DNA of 44,529 bases. Source: Candidatus Kaiserbacteria bacterium RIFCSPLOWO2_12_FULL_50_10 (GTDB lineage Bacteria > Patescibacteriota > Minisyncoccia > Phycocordibacterales > UBA918). The number at the start of each line of letters is the position of its first letter. Positions within the stretch are counted from its first letter, which is position 1. The notes beneath the pieces are model-generated. The model had not been told where the DNA came from, ran no database searches, and saw only the letters and a list, made by a program, of their open reading frames with translations. Both the position numbers and the translations under genes were made by a program. Location: assembly GCA_001783515.1 (NCBI GenBank), contig MFMN01000002.1, forward strand, positions 1-44,529, written 5' to 3'. Positions 1 through 8,013 of this stretch are shown here, in pieces.

Positions 1-106
1 CTGCGGATGTTGAAACATCAGCGGCTCCGGTGTAGCGAAGGACGATGCTTATGATGAGGAGGAAGGCGAGGGCGATGAGGGCCGCCACAATGTATTTCTT
101 TTGCAT
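1..106 (-). CDS. N-terminus of a membrane-anchored or secreted protein (partial)
   Basis: Thirty-five codons are visible from an ATG at 104-106. They encode a short basic start (MQKK), then a hydrophobic stretch of about 20 residues (residues 5-24), then a Thr/Ser/Ala-rich stretch typical of what follows a signal anchor. The rest lies outside the window. A TATACT box sits 6 nt upstream of the ATG, so the start is well supported and the mRNA is probably leaderless. The function cannot be read from so little. The other end of the window holds the C-terminal part of a solute-binding protein on the same strand, which would need exactly this kind of N-terminus, but the link is speculative. Confidence 0.6.
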   Translation of the reverse strand, partial: MQKKYIVAALIALAFLLIISIVLRYTGAADVSTSA

Positions 107-112
107 GGGGAT

Positions 113-118
113 AGTATA
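113..118 (-). promoter_or_regulatory. -10 box TATACT, leaderless-type
   Basis: The minus strand reads TATACT followed by a 6-nt spacer and the ATG at 106. This is the same arrangement as at nine other genes in the window. No convincing -35 is seen. Confidence 0.6.
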
Positions 119-210
119 GTGCCAGACTCAAAAAACAAGAAATCCACAAGTCGCCTCTTCAGAAATTAAGCGTGCACTAAAGGTGCTTCTTTAAGTTTAT
201 TTTGATGCTG

Positions 211-342
211 CTGGATCCCTCCTGGATGACAAAAGGTGCGAATATTGACTTAGAGAGAGTATAGAGTTAACGCGAACACAAATTTAACTACATAAAAATA
301 AAAACAATACTGTAACTTTTGTCAGGGAGGGAGGGATCCAGG
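211..342. repeat. 132-bp miniature inverted-repeat element, copy 1
   Basis: The left end is CTGGATCCCTCCTGGATGAC followed by AAAAG (211-235). The right end (about 314-342) is its imperfect inverted complement, ending GGATCCAGG. The interior is AT-rich and has no ORF. A second copy of exactly the same length lies at 18484-18615 and also shares the interior, for example the ATTTAACTA stretch. Each copy is followed within about 15 bp by a rho-independent hairpin. It looks like a MITE or REP-type element. No clear target-site duplication is visible. Confidence 0.75.
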
Positions 343-352
343 CTTGAGCAAC

Positions 353-378
353 AAAAAATCGACTTTCGTCGATTTTTT
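353..378 (-). terminator. Terminator downstream of rpsL-rpsG
   Basis: Perfect inverted repeat AAAAAATCGA / TCGATTTTTT with a 6-nt loop. A T-run lies on each strand, so it could act in both directions. It lies about 100 bp past the rpsG stop. Confidence 0.7.
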
Positions 379-392
379 GCATTGCTATCTTT

Positions 393-460
393 CGAACGAG
401 CGAGCGTCGTAGCCAAGCCGTAGCTTAAGCGGAGGTTTGGATATGACCGAACGAGTGAAG
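393..460. repeat. Dispersed ~68-bp intergenic repeat, copy A
   Basis: This stretch shares GTCGTAGCCAA, GTAGC, AGCGGAG, then TTTGGATATGACCG and CGAGTGAAG in the same order with 13509-13577 near the 5S gene. It has no coding logic of its own and sits between rpsG and its terminator. Confidence 0.65.
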
Positions 461-474
461 AAAGTAGCGTAGCG

Positions 475-945
475 TTACCACGCGAAGTGGGCGAATGCTC
501 GGTTGGCTTCTGCCATCTTGTGCACGTCATCGCGCTTCTTAACTGCAGAGCCTTCTTCTTTCGAAGCGGCAAGGAGTTCTTGAGCGAGTGACTTGAACAT
601 TGGCTGACCAGCATGGGCACGAGCGGCCTTGATGATCCAGCGAAGCGCGAGCTGCATGCGGCGCTCTGGGCGTACTTCACGCGGCACCTGGTAGTTTGCA
701 CCACCGACGCGACGTGAACGCACTTCCATGAGCGGGCTTGCATTACGGATAGCCTGGTTGAAGACTTCAAGCGGATCAGGATTTCCCTCTCCGGCCTTGA
801 TAGCTTCGAACGCAGCGTAGACAATCTTGAGGGCTGTCTGCTTCTGTCCGTTGAGCATCACATAATTGACGAGACGTGAGACGTCCTCTGAGCTGTAACG
901 CTCGTCGGGATATACGTTTACACGTCGTTTAATTGGTCGTCGCAT
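475..945 (-). CDS. rpsG: 30S ribosomal protein S7
   Basis: This is a full-length S7 (156 aa), the primary binder of the 16S 3' major domain that nucleates assembly of the small-subunit head. It opens with the family start MRRPIKRR and contains the conserved VNYVMLNGQK, VEVRSRRVGGANYQVP-type and RWIIKAAR segments and a C-terminal MAEANRAFAHF. The start is preceded by a weak purine-rich GAAAGA. It follows rpsL in the usual S12-S7 order, 61 bp downstream, so both are probably on one transcript. fusA and tuf, which normally follow in the str operon, are absent. The next feature in the transcription direction is a terminator. Confidence 0.97.
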   Translation of the reverse strand: MRRPIKRRVNVYPDERYSSEDVSRLVNYVMLNGQKQTALKIVYAAFEAIKAGEGNPDPLEVFNQAIRNASPLMEVRSRRVGGANYQVPREVRPERRMQLALRWIIKAARAHAGQPMFKSLAQELLAASKEEGSAVKKRDDVHKMAEANRAFAHFAW

Positions 946-1006
946 ATTGTTCTTTCGTTATCTATTAGCGAGTAATACCTATAATAAGTTTGCGCAGTGC
1001 GCAGTC

Positions 1007-1426
1007 TTATTTCTTTGCAGCCTTAGGCCGCTTCACACCGTAGCGTGAGCGAGCTGTAGCGCGGTTGACCACGCCTGCTGCATCGAAACGTCCGCGGACA
1101 ATGGTGTAGTTTACACCGATGTCTTTAATGCGGCCGCCACGGACCATCACCACTGAGTGTTCCTGAATGGTATGCTTCATACCGGGAATGTACGCAGTGA
1201 TTTCCTGACCGTTGGTGAGACGGACACGTGCGATCTTTCGAATCGCAGAGTTCGGCTTGCGCGGAGTCTTCGTGGTGACGCGTGTACATACGCCTCGCTT
1301 AAATGGCGAGTTGTATGCATTTGGGCGGTTCTTCACCTTGTCGAAACCGACAGCAAGCGCTCCCACACGTGATTTAAACGCAGGGCTCTTACGTGCCTTT
1401 CTTGTCAATTGATTAATTGTTGCCAT
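1007..1426 (-). CDS. rpsL: 30S ribosomal protein S12
   Basis: S12 (139 aa) lies at the decoding centre and governs translational accuracy. The [13 protein letters not shown] start, the [18 protein letters not shown] block, the [16 protein letters not shown] block and the [17 protein letters not shown] block are all present. The last two hold the PGxxH and Asp region that is methylthiolated in many bacteria. A short family-typical lysine-rich tail ends the protein. A TATATAGT sequence lies about 25 nt upstream of the ATG and is a plausible -10, giving a short leader without a Shine-Dalgarno sequence. It is the first gene of the rpsL-rpsG pair. Confidence 0.97.
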   Translation of the reverse strand: MATINQLTRKARKSPAFKSRVGALAVGFDKVKNRPNAYNSPFKRGVCTRVTTKTPRKPNSAIRKIARVRLTNGQEITAYIPGMKHTIQEHSVVMVRGGRIKDIGVNYTIVRGRFDAAGVVNRATARSRYGVKRPKAAKK

Positions 1427-1475
1427 AATGTTTACGGTGCCGGTACTTTACTATATATGGAGCATAAATGCAACC

Positions 1476-2621
1476 TTACTTCACGGCGCGGGCAACCGTT
1501 TTTGTGAGACCTTCTGCAAGGACGCTGGGGATGATTTCTTGTTCGGTTGGATGCTTTACCATGCCGGCGATTGCTTTTGCGGCAGCGAGCTTCGTTTCGG
1601 TCGTGATTTTGGTGATTTTTTTGTCGAGTGCGCCGCGGAAAATGCCGGGAAATGCGAGTGCGTTGTTGATTTGATTGGGAAAATCAGAGCGTCCCGTAGC
1701 AACAATGCGAGCGCCCGCCTTAAGCGCTTCGTCTGGCATGATTTCGGGAATTGGGTTTGCGAGCGCAAAGACGATAGCATCTGCCGACATAGTTTTGATC
1801 ATTTCAGGAGTAATAGTACCTGGTCCTGACACACCAACAAGGACATCGACACCTGCAATTGCCCCTCCTAGTGTTGCAAGCTTTTCAGGATTTGTTGTTT
1901 TTGCAAGCTCTTTCTTATAGCCGGTGAGGTCCGCACGCTTCGTATTGAGCGGGCCCTTGCTGTCTGCAACCGTGACATTCGTGAGTCCTGCAGCAAGGAG
2001 AAGCTTTGCAATGGCGGTTCCTGCGGCGCCCGCACCGACAATCACGACGCGCATCTGCGTCATTTTTTTCTTCACCACCTTTGCGGCGTTCATAAGCCCT
2101 GCGAGCACCACAATAGCCGTACCGTGCTGGTCGTCGTGCATGACGGGAATATCAAGCGCTTCCACGAGTGCCGCTTCGATATCGAAACAGTGCGGCGCAG
2201 CGAAGTCTTCGAGGTTAATGCCGCCGAATGTCGGCGCAAGCGCTTTGATGATGTCGACTATTTTCTTCGGATCCTTCTCGTCGAGCACAAGCGGAATCGC
2301 ATCGATGTCGCCCATTTCTTTAAAGATAACCGCCTTCCCTTCCATAACAGGAAGCGCTGCGATGGGGCCGATATTGCCAAGCCCGAGCACGGCGGTGCCA
2401 TCAGAAATAACCGCAACCGTGTTTTTGCGCATGGTGTATTCGCGTGCTTTTTCTGGATGTTCTGCAAGGTACGACGACACCGCGCCGACTCCTGGCGTGT
2501 ACAGTGTTGACCAATCTTCGCGCGTGAGAAGCTTTGCTTTGGGGGTGACGGATATTTTACCGCCAAGCTTTTTATGTATCGCAAGCGCTTTAGCTGCGTA
2601 CGCATTTTTATTTTTCGTCAT
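1476..2621 (-). CDS. NAD(P)-dependent malic enzyme (oxaloacetate-decarboxylating)
   Basis: At 381 aa this is the short bacterial malic enzyme that oxidatively decarboxylates malate to pyruvate with NAD(P) as acceptor. Visible features are the N-terminal malic domain (YTPGVGAV near residue 42, then NTVAVISDGTAVLGLGNIG), the metal and substrate site GDIDAIPLVL and DDQHGTA, and the Rossmann motif VGAGAAGTA near residue 197. It lacks the phosphotransacetylase-like extension of the long forms. It is one of very few central-metabolism genes here. TTTACA, 17 nt, TAGAGT and a 9-nt gap precede the ATG, which points to a near-leaderless transcript. Cofactor preference cannot be read with confidence. 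Confidence 0.93.
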   Translation of the reverse strand: MTKNKNAYAAKALAIHKKLGGKISVTPKAKLLTREDWSTLYTPGVGAVSSYLAEHPEKAREYTMRKNTVAVISDGTAVLGLGNIGPIAALPVMEGKAVIFKEMGDIDAIPLVLDEKDPKKIVDIIKALAPTFGGINLEDFAAPHCFDIEAALVEALDIPVMHDDQHGTAIVVLAGLMNAAKVVKKKMTQMRVVIVGAGAAGTAIAKLLLAAGLTNVTVADSKGPLNTKRADLTGYKKELAKTTNPEKLATLGGAIAGVDVLVGVSGPGTITPEMIKTMSADAIVFALANPIPEIMPDEALKAGARIVATGRSDFPNQINNALAFPGIFRGALDKKITKITTETKLAAAKAIAGMVKHPTEQEIIPSVLAEGLTKTVARAVK

Positions 2622-2670
2622 AATGCTGCTACTCTACACGCTTCGCTTTACTTTGTAAAGTAGCAGTCTA

Positions 2671-2694
2671 AAAAAAGAGGCGCGGGTGCGCCTC
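2671..2694 (-). terminator. Terminator after the dipeptidase gene
   Basis: On the minus strand GAGGCGC pairs with GCGCCTC and is followed by a run of seven T. It lies about 20 bp past the stop of the VanX-like gene. Confidence 0.75.
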
Positions 2695-2712
2695 GACAGA
2701 GAGTAGGTATCT

Positions 2713-3522
2713 TCATTCGGGGAGATACGGCAATGGATTGACCGCTCCGAAATGTGCGGGGACATGCTTCCCTGTCATGCGCGCGTGTGCGATCGCCCAG
2801 GCTTGGTCACCGAACGAGTAGTGCCACCACTCGTTCGGATGCCCGACAAAGCCGAGGTCATGCATAACACCCGAAAGAATCCGGCGGTTTTCACGGACAA
2901 TGCGGCCACCGCGGCCACTAGGATGCTCAAAGGCATCAATGCGCGACACATCAGTGAAATCGTCAAAACCGCTCCCCATCGAAAGGTGCTGTCCCGTCGT
3001 GGTTTGCAGCGTGAGGTCAACCGCCGCACCAGTTGCGTGTGGCGGCGGTCCGGACGTATCGATTTCTTCTTCAGTCTTCACCGCATGCGCCCAGAAGCGC
3101 TCAACCTCTTCATTGATCCGCTCGGGCTGCCACTCCGGATGCAGGTTGCGCATATGAGCCGGAAACCACACATTGCGACAGAAATGCTGCACTGCTTGTG
3201 GGCGCCACGCGTCGAACACGAAGAGTTCCAAGCCAACATTCCGCAAATACGTGTTGGCAACCGAAAGCCGCGTTGCGACTTCGCGCCGAACGAGCAGCAT
3301 CGGAATCGAGCCAGGAATCCGCATGTGATACGGCGCCATGCGCTCTTGGTAGTAGTGGTTGGCGCCGTTGATGCCGAGCGCTCGGACATCGATGAGGTCG
3401 TCTACGCCGTCCACGAGCGACATGAGCTCATGCGTGCGCCAGCCTTTCCGAAGTTCGGCAAGATGTTCACGGCTCGGCACGGGGGTCTCGCACAGGGTTT
3501 CAAACGAACGAATGGTCGGCAT
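2713..3522 (-). CDS. D-alanyl-D-alanine dipeptidase (peptidase M15D, VanX-like)
   Basis: This is a 269-aa zinc dipeptidase of the VanX/DdpX family, which hydrolyses D-Ala-D-Ala. Family motifs are clear: FVFDAWRP in the N-terminal half, PHATGAAVDLTL (zinc His and Asp), GSGFDDF, and the C-terminal EWWHYSFG (catalytic Glu and zinc His). I chose the ATG at 3522 because AAGGAG lies 7 nt upstream. The longer frame upstream lacks a signal. No signal peptide is seen, so it is probably cytoplasmic and used in recycling or turnover of peptidoglycan stems. No vancomycin-resistance genes are nearby, so a resistance role is not supported. Confidence 0.88.
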   Translation of the reverse strand: MPTIRSFETLCETPVPSREHLAELRKGWRTHELMSLVDGVDDLIDVRALGINGANHYYQERMAPYHMRIPGSIPMLLVRREVATRLSVANTYLRNVGLELFVFDAWRPQAVQHFCRNVWFPAHMRNLHPEWQPERINEEVERFWAHAVKTEEEIDTSGPPPHATGAAVDLTLQTTTGQHLSMGSGFDDFTDVSRIDAFEHPSGRGGRIVRENRRILSGVMHDLGFVGHPNEWWHYSFGDQAWAIAHARMTGKHVPAHFGAVNPLPYLPE

Positions 3523-3594
3523 GGGAGGTCTCCTTGAAGTACATGAAGGAAAGGAAAGAACAATGACGCTTTTGAGCATACCATGTCTTTCCGC

Positions 3595-3623
3595 AAAAGA
3601 AAGCCCCGCAAACGCGAGGCTAC
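3595..3623 (-). terminator. Terminator after the PhoH-family gene
   Basis: On the minus strand AGCCTCGCG pairs with CGGGGCT around a TTTG loop and a T-rich tract follows. It lies 25 bp past the PhoH-family stop. Confidence 0.6.
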
Positions 3624-3648
3624 TACGCACTGAGCGTAGAAAAGGTAC

Positions 3649-5157
3649 TTACCCGAAGACCTTGGCAGCAAACCGAGCAAGTTTACTGCGTTCAATCCTT
3701 GGCAGCGAAATCGCCGCATAGAGCGGGTCGTTTTCCGAATTGTTCAAAAGATGCGTGATGCCGCAGGTATGAATATCGAGGTACGGACTGTCGATTTGAC
3801 TGATGCTTGAACACACCACCATCTTCGAGCCTTCACCAAGACGTTCAATCGACACTTTCAGCAGTTCCGGCGTGATGTTTTGACCTTCGTCCATAATCAC
3901 ATACTTACGGCGAAGCGTGCGACCACGAATGCTCTTGAGCGGCAGAAACACCGGCATCACATCGGGCGTTTCGAGCATTTTTGCGAATTTCGGCAAATCG
4001 CCGGCTTCGCGGTATGCTTCTTGGATTGCCTCCAGTGAGTCGTTGATGGGCTCATACCACTCGGAAGACTTCTCCTTCAAGTCGCCCGGCATAAAGCCCA
4101 TGTCTTCAGACTTGCCGCCTGCAGGCACGACAGAGCGAATATACACAATGCCGTTGTAGTGCCCCTTCATGACCTGATGCATACCCGCAACGAGCGCCAA
4201 GAGCGTTTTACCACTCCCTGCCTCGCCGCTGAGCGGCACGCAGAGAAGCGAAGGGTCGAGGAGCGCATCAAGCGCGGCGGACTGCTCAAGATTGCCTGCG
4301 CGTGCAGCAATATGCAGCACCGCATCTTTTTCCTTGTTGCGCAGAAGCACCGTCTGCAGCCGGAGCTGCCTTACCGTTGCCTCAAGCACGCGATACAGCC
4401 GCTTCGACGTGTCGTCGTAGATGTACTCATTGCAATGGAACGAAGAGCCGTCCATTTCGACAGTGAGTTCACCGTGGCCGATCTTCGCGCCGACTTGTAC
4501 CTGCGACGTGTTCGCAAAAAGGTTCTCGACATGCCGCACGCCCTGATACAGCGCTTTCGCATTTTCGACACGACCATTCTTGTAGTACTCAACGGAGACA
4601 CGCTCCGGGTTTTGCAGTGCGCGCGCAATGAGGTTGCCGTCGAGGGTGACGAGCACCACATCGGCATAGGTTTCCTTCAAGCATTTTGCAAGCACTGCGG
4701 TAATCTCGATGAGTTGCTCGTCGACACTGCTCCGCGTGTCGGTGAGCGCCGTGCTTCCCACCGTGTCGAACTGCAAGTGAATCTTGCCGGTTGCCCGGTT
4801 GTCGCAGAAATCAGCCATGTCGATAGCGGTCACGTTGTCCTTGCGGGCGGCGAGGTACATTTCGACAATCGAGCGCGTCGCTTTTCGCGCAGCATAGGCG
4901 CTTTCGTCGCGCCCTTTCTTGTGCGCATCAAGCTCTTTCATGACGGGCAGCGGCACAAACACATCGTTGTCCTCAAAATCGAAAATCGAATCGGCGTGTG
5001 AAATGAGCACGTTGGTGTCGAGCACAATGAGCTTCTTGGCTTTTGGTTTTCCGTTCGTCGCTTCGTTCGTTTTTCCTGAGGCAGTGACTGCCTTCGGATG
5101 AGCGGAACGAGGGGCGGGGATTTGAGCAGCGTAGCGATTCTGACGTGACGAGGCCAT
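3649..5157 (-). CDS. PIN domain-PhoH family ATPase (PhoH2-like)
   Basis: This 502-aa protein joins an N-terminal PIN ribonuclease domain (LDTNVLI with Asp at about residue 47, further acidic residues in VMKELD and VTLDGNL) to a C-terminal PhoH ATPase. The ATPase has Walker A GEAGSGKTLL near residues 311-320 and Walker B-like YVIMDEGQN. PIN-PhoH fusions of this kind (PhoH2) are RNA helicase/nucleases in other bacteria. The start at 5157 is set by AGGAG 6 nt upstream. The 16 codons before it are probably leader. A TATAAC box lies just before that leader. The gene stands alone between terminators. Confidence 0.93.
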   Translation of the reverse strand: MASSRQNRYAAQIPAPRSAHPKAVTASGKTNEATNGKPKAKKLIVLDTNVLISHADSIFDFEDNDVFVPLPVMKELDAHKKGRDESAYAARKATRSIVEMYLAARKDNVTAIDMADFCDNRATGKIHLQFDTVGSTALTDTRSSVDEQLIEITAVLAKCLKETYADVVLVTLDGNLIARALQNPERVSVEYYKNGRVENAKALYQGVRHVENLFANTSQVQVGAKIGHGELTVEMDGSSFHCNEYIYDDTSKRLYRVLEATVRQLRLQTVLLRNKEKDAVLHIAARAGNLEQSAALDALLDPSLLCVPLSGEAGSGKTLLALVAGMHQVMKGHYNGIVYIRSVVPAGGKSEDMGFMPGDLKEKSSEWYEPINDSLEAIQEAYREAGDLPKFAKMLETPDVMPVFLPLKSIRGRTLRRKYVIMDEGQNITPELLKVSIERLGEGSKMVVCSSISQIDSPYLDIHTCGITHLLNNSENDPLYAAISLPRIERSKLARFAAKVFG

Positions 5158-5240
5158 ACAGCACTCCTGTGTGAGGTTAAAGGAACTAGCCCCCTTGTTA
5201 TACAACAGGAAGATGCTTTCTGCAATCGCGCTACGGCGCC

Positions 5241-7943
5241 TTATCGTGAGGCTTGTGCAGCGATAAGATGGGCGAGCTCGGCGACAAGTACCGCGAGCTG
5301 CGCTTCGAGCGTTTTGATGAGGGCTGCACGGGCGTCATGTGCGAGGGGGAGCGCGACTGCTCCCGTGCTGACGCCGGCGACACGGGCACCATTGAGTGCT
5401 GCGCGAGTCAACGCTCCCACATAGCCTATTGCGGGTGTAAGGTTGTGTTTTTGCTGGAAGGCAATCACCGCGAGCTTTGTTGCGTTCCCGAAGTAGCCAT
5501 ACGCGATGCCTGCAGGCATAACAAGGAATCCTTCGGCAACAAGACGCTTTTGAAGCTCGACAACATCACTCCCTTGTGCACCGAGGGTAAGGTCGCGCGA
5601 AAAGACAAACGTGGCGCTAGGACTCACCGGTGAAAGATTGGTAGCGCTTGGGGTAACCGCTGGTGTTGTGGACGCTGTTTTTTCCGTTGCCGCGGAGCCT
5701 CCTCCGCCGCCACCCGACGATGATCCTGAGGAAGAACTCGAGGAACTTGAGCCGCCACCACCTCCACCACCGCCAGAAGACGAACCTGAACTGCTACTAG
5801 GCGCCACCACTACCACCTCCGAGGTTGTTGCGGTGAGTGTGTAGATTGCCGTTCCTGCATCCGCCGCCGTCACGACAATACTTATGCTTGAGGCAAACGA
5901 AGCGGTTGTAGTTGCAAGATTTGCAACCGCCCTTGCAGAGAGCGTGTATGACGGTGTCAGTGCGGTAAGGTCCGTGCCGTACGGAAGTTCTACCTGCACT
6001 GTTTTCGCGCTATGGTCAATCGTTGTTGTTGCAGTAGTCGAGGCTTCTAAAAACGCGAACGTGAGCACTCGCTTTTCATACGAAACTGATTGGATTGCTT
6101 CGGCAGCACTTATACGTGTGCCCGTTACTGTTTTCCCATCGAGCGAGGCGACCGGGTCTCCTGTAGAAAGAATTGTCTCCCGCACACTCGTGGTAGAAAG
6201 CGAAGGATTATAGCTTAAGAGAAGACCTGCGAGGCCGGCAACATGTGGCGCTGCCATTGAAGTACCTGAAATCGATTCGTAGTTTTCAGCAGCGGTAAAC
6301 GTGGTTACTGCAACATTACTTACCCGACAGCCGTGATAATTATTATCCGTTGCGTTCGTAATCCAGCGAAACTGAAAGGCTGTTGCCGCGGTGTGAAGAC
6401 TTATCGGTACAGAAATTTGCACCGAGGCACCACGACCCCATACCCCTTCAGTGCCCTGTCCAAGATCAAGCTGCGCCTCATCAAAACGCACGACCGGCTT
6501 TGATGTTGACGCGTTATTCCAGGTGGTGCCATTGTTTGCGGTGATGCTCTGATTGGCGAAGACTTGTGCAAACGAAGACGACGTTGCCGCATAGAGCGCG
6601 AGATAGTCGCGCCACTCGGTTGTAGAAATTTCAGTCTCACACCGCACACCAAATGAAAGCATCGATGAGCCTGCGCTGTTTTGGGTAAGGTTTATGGCAG
6701 GAAGTGTCACCGTGCTGTCTGCACTTGTCGAATAGGGCGACTCGGTGTCGGCATAGAGAAGCACCGTACTGCCAGTCAGTGATGTCGTTGCAGTGCGCCA
6801 CGTTGTGTTCCCCGATTGTGTCCAGCCTGCTGGTAACGAAGGCGCCGCAACCGTCGCGAAGGTCTCCGTGAGTGGAGACGATGTTGCAGGCGAAGTGCTT
6901 AGTATCGCGCTGCCCGGCGCAGCAATATCAACACTCAGTGCCCCGTAGTTTGAGTACGAAGCAAGCGTGTCGCTGCTGTTCGTGGCGGCAACACAGATAA
7001 TGTTTGCAAGGTCATATGCGCACGGATAGGTTGGCGTCGCGTCGTTATTTCGACCATCATTACCCGCAGCCGCAACGAAAATGCCCGGAAACGCTCGAAT
7101 AGCTTCATAGATTGCTGTTGACGAACCGGTGCCGCCAAACGACGCGTTGATAACGCTCGCTCCGTTATACGTTGCAAAATCAATGGCGCGCACGATTTGG
7201 TCCGTGGTGAGTGTTGATTTGAGCGACATTATTCGTGCGCCACTGCCGACGCCAGCTACGCCGACCGCGTTGTTGTGTACCGCCGCAATCGTGCCTGCCA
7301 CATGCGTACCGTGCATGCCTTCATTTGCCTCTTCGCGATCGACGTTCGGGAAGGGGTCGGTATCGTTGTCTTCAAAGTCGTATCCTGACACACAATTGCC
7401 GAGTGCGGCGCCAGTCTCGCTGACACATGATGCACCATTCCACATATTCGCCGCAAGGTCGGGATGGGTATACGCAACACCGGTATCAAGCACGGCAACA
7501 ATCGGTGCGCCAGCGCTTGTCGACGCGGTCGCCGCATCGTAAAAATCCCATGCGGTTTCTGCACCAATAGTGTCCATCCCCCAGAGCTCACTTATGAGGG
7601 AGTCGTTACTTGCGCTCACATAATAACGATAATTAGGCTCTGCGTATTCCACACTCGGGTCGAGCGCAAGGGCTTCCGCATACGCAACCACATCCACTGA
7701 CGGATCAACTGAAAACTTTGCGATTCCTGTATGCGATGCGACAGCTTCGGCTGCAGCGCCGTGTCGTGCAGCAAGCATATGCATATCACTCACGGCCCGC
7801 GCACGGCTCGTTGTTCGATATTTCACGATAACTTCTCCGGGGACATATGCCGCCTCCGCCACAACAGGCGTCCGCTCCGCAGCCTGCAGTCCAAAAGGTA
7901 CCGCTAGTAGCACGATGAGCGCGCTCACAAACATTCTTTTCAT
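5241..7943 (-). CDS. Secreted subtilisin-like serine protease with C-terminal peptidoglycan-binding domain
   Basis: This 900-aa exported S8 protease has a signal peptide (MKRMF plus hydrophobic core, residues 1-21) and a fervidolysin-type propeptide (YVPGEVIVKY). The catalytic triad is Asp in VLDTGVAYTHPD (about 153), His in HGTHVAG (about 211) and Ser in SGTSMAAPHVAG. A jelly-roll-like insertion lies between His and Ser. After the protease come a beta-rich segment, two Gly/Ser-only linkers, and a peptidoglycan-binding-1 domain (QGSDVVELQKRL and GYFGNATKLAVIAFQ). Paired cysteines suggest disulfides, which fits the DsbA/DsbB pair at 11.6 kb. The start at 7943 is chosen because TATACT lies 7 nt upstream and the signal peptide follows it. 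It probably acts on proteins at the cell surface or on a host cell. Confidence 0.95.
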   Translation of the reverse strand: MKRMFVSALIVLLAVPFGLQAAERTPVVAEAAYVPGEVIVKYRTTSRARAVSDMHMLAARHGAAAEAVASHTGIAKFSVDPSVDVVAYAEALALDPSVEYAEPNYRYYVSASNDSLISELWGMDTIGAETAWDFYDAATASTSAGAPIVAVLDTGVAYTHPDLAANMWNGASCVSETGAALGNCVSGYDFEDNDTDPFPNVDREEANEGMHGTHVAGTIAAVHNNAVGVAGVGSGARIMSLKSTLTTDQIVRAIDFATYNGASVINASFGGTGSSTAIYEAIRAFPGIFVAAAGNDGRNNDATPTYPCAYDLANIICVAATNSSDTLASYSNYGALSVDIAAPGSAILSTSPATSSPLTETFATVAAPSLPAGWTQSGNTTWRTATTSLTGSTVLLYADTESPYSTSADSTVTLPAINLTQNSAGSSMLSFGVRCETEISTTEWRDYLALYAATSSSFAQVFANQSITANNGTTWNNASTSKPVVRFDEAQLDLGQGTEGVWGRGASVQISVPISLHTAATAFQFRWITNATDNNYHGCRVSNVAVTTFTAAENYESISGTSMAAPHVAGLAGLLLSYNPSLSTTSVRETILSTGDPVASLDGKTVTGTRISAAEAIQSVSYEKRVLTFAFLEASTTATTTIDHSAKTVQVELPYGTDLTALTPSYTLSARAVANLATTTASFASSISIVVTAADAGTAIYTLTATTSEVVVVAPSSSSGSSSGGGGGGGGSSSSSSSSGSSSGGGGGGSAATEKTASTTPAVTPSATNLSPVSPSATFVFSRDLTLGAQGSDVVELQKRLVAEGFLVMPAGIAYGYFGNATKLAVIAFQQKHNLTPAIGYVGALTRAALNGARVAGVSTGAVALPLAHDARAALIKTLEAQLAVLVAELAHLIAAQASR

Positions 7944-7950
7944 GCGCACG

Positions 7951-7956
7951 AGTATA
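7951..7956 (-). promoter_or_regulatory. -10 box TATACT for the subtilase gene
   Basis: TATACT then 7 nt then ATG at 7943 on the minus strand. A TGCGAC 17 nt upstream could serve as -35. It overlaps the flank of the dnaJ terminator. Confidence 0.65.
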
Positions 7957-7961
7957 CCACG

Positions 7962-7988
7962 AAAAAACAGAGCGTCGCACACGCTCTG
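7962..7988 (-). terminator. dnaJ terminator
   Basis: On the minus strand CAGAGCGT pairs with ACGCTCTG around a 5-nt loop, followed by TTTTTT. It ends only a few bases before the subtilase -10 box, so termination and initiation are tightly packed. Confidence 0.75.
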
Positions 7989-8013
7989 CTTTCTTGTCTT
8001 CAAGAACGCATCC

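Noticed and set aside
288-824. 178-codon ORF overlapping rpsG
   Set aside because: It is a shadow in another frame of rpsG and the repeat downstream; S7 is unmistakable in the correct frame.
2713-3522. Vancomycin resistance gene
   Set aside because: The protein is VanX-like, but no vanH/vanA ligase or vanRS regulators are nearby; a cell-wall recycling role is more likely.
5694-5800. Microsatellite or CRISPR-like array in the GGC/TCC-rich stretch
   Set aside because: It is the in-frame Gly/Ser linker of the subtilase and follows codon periodicity.
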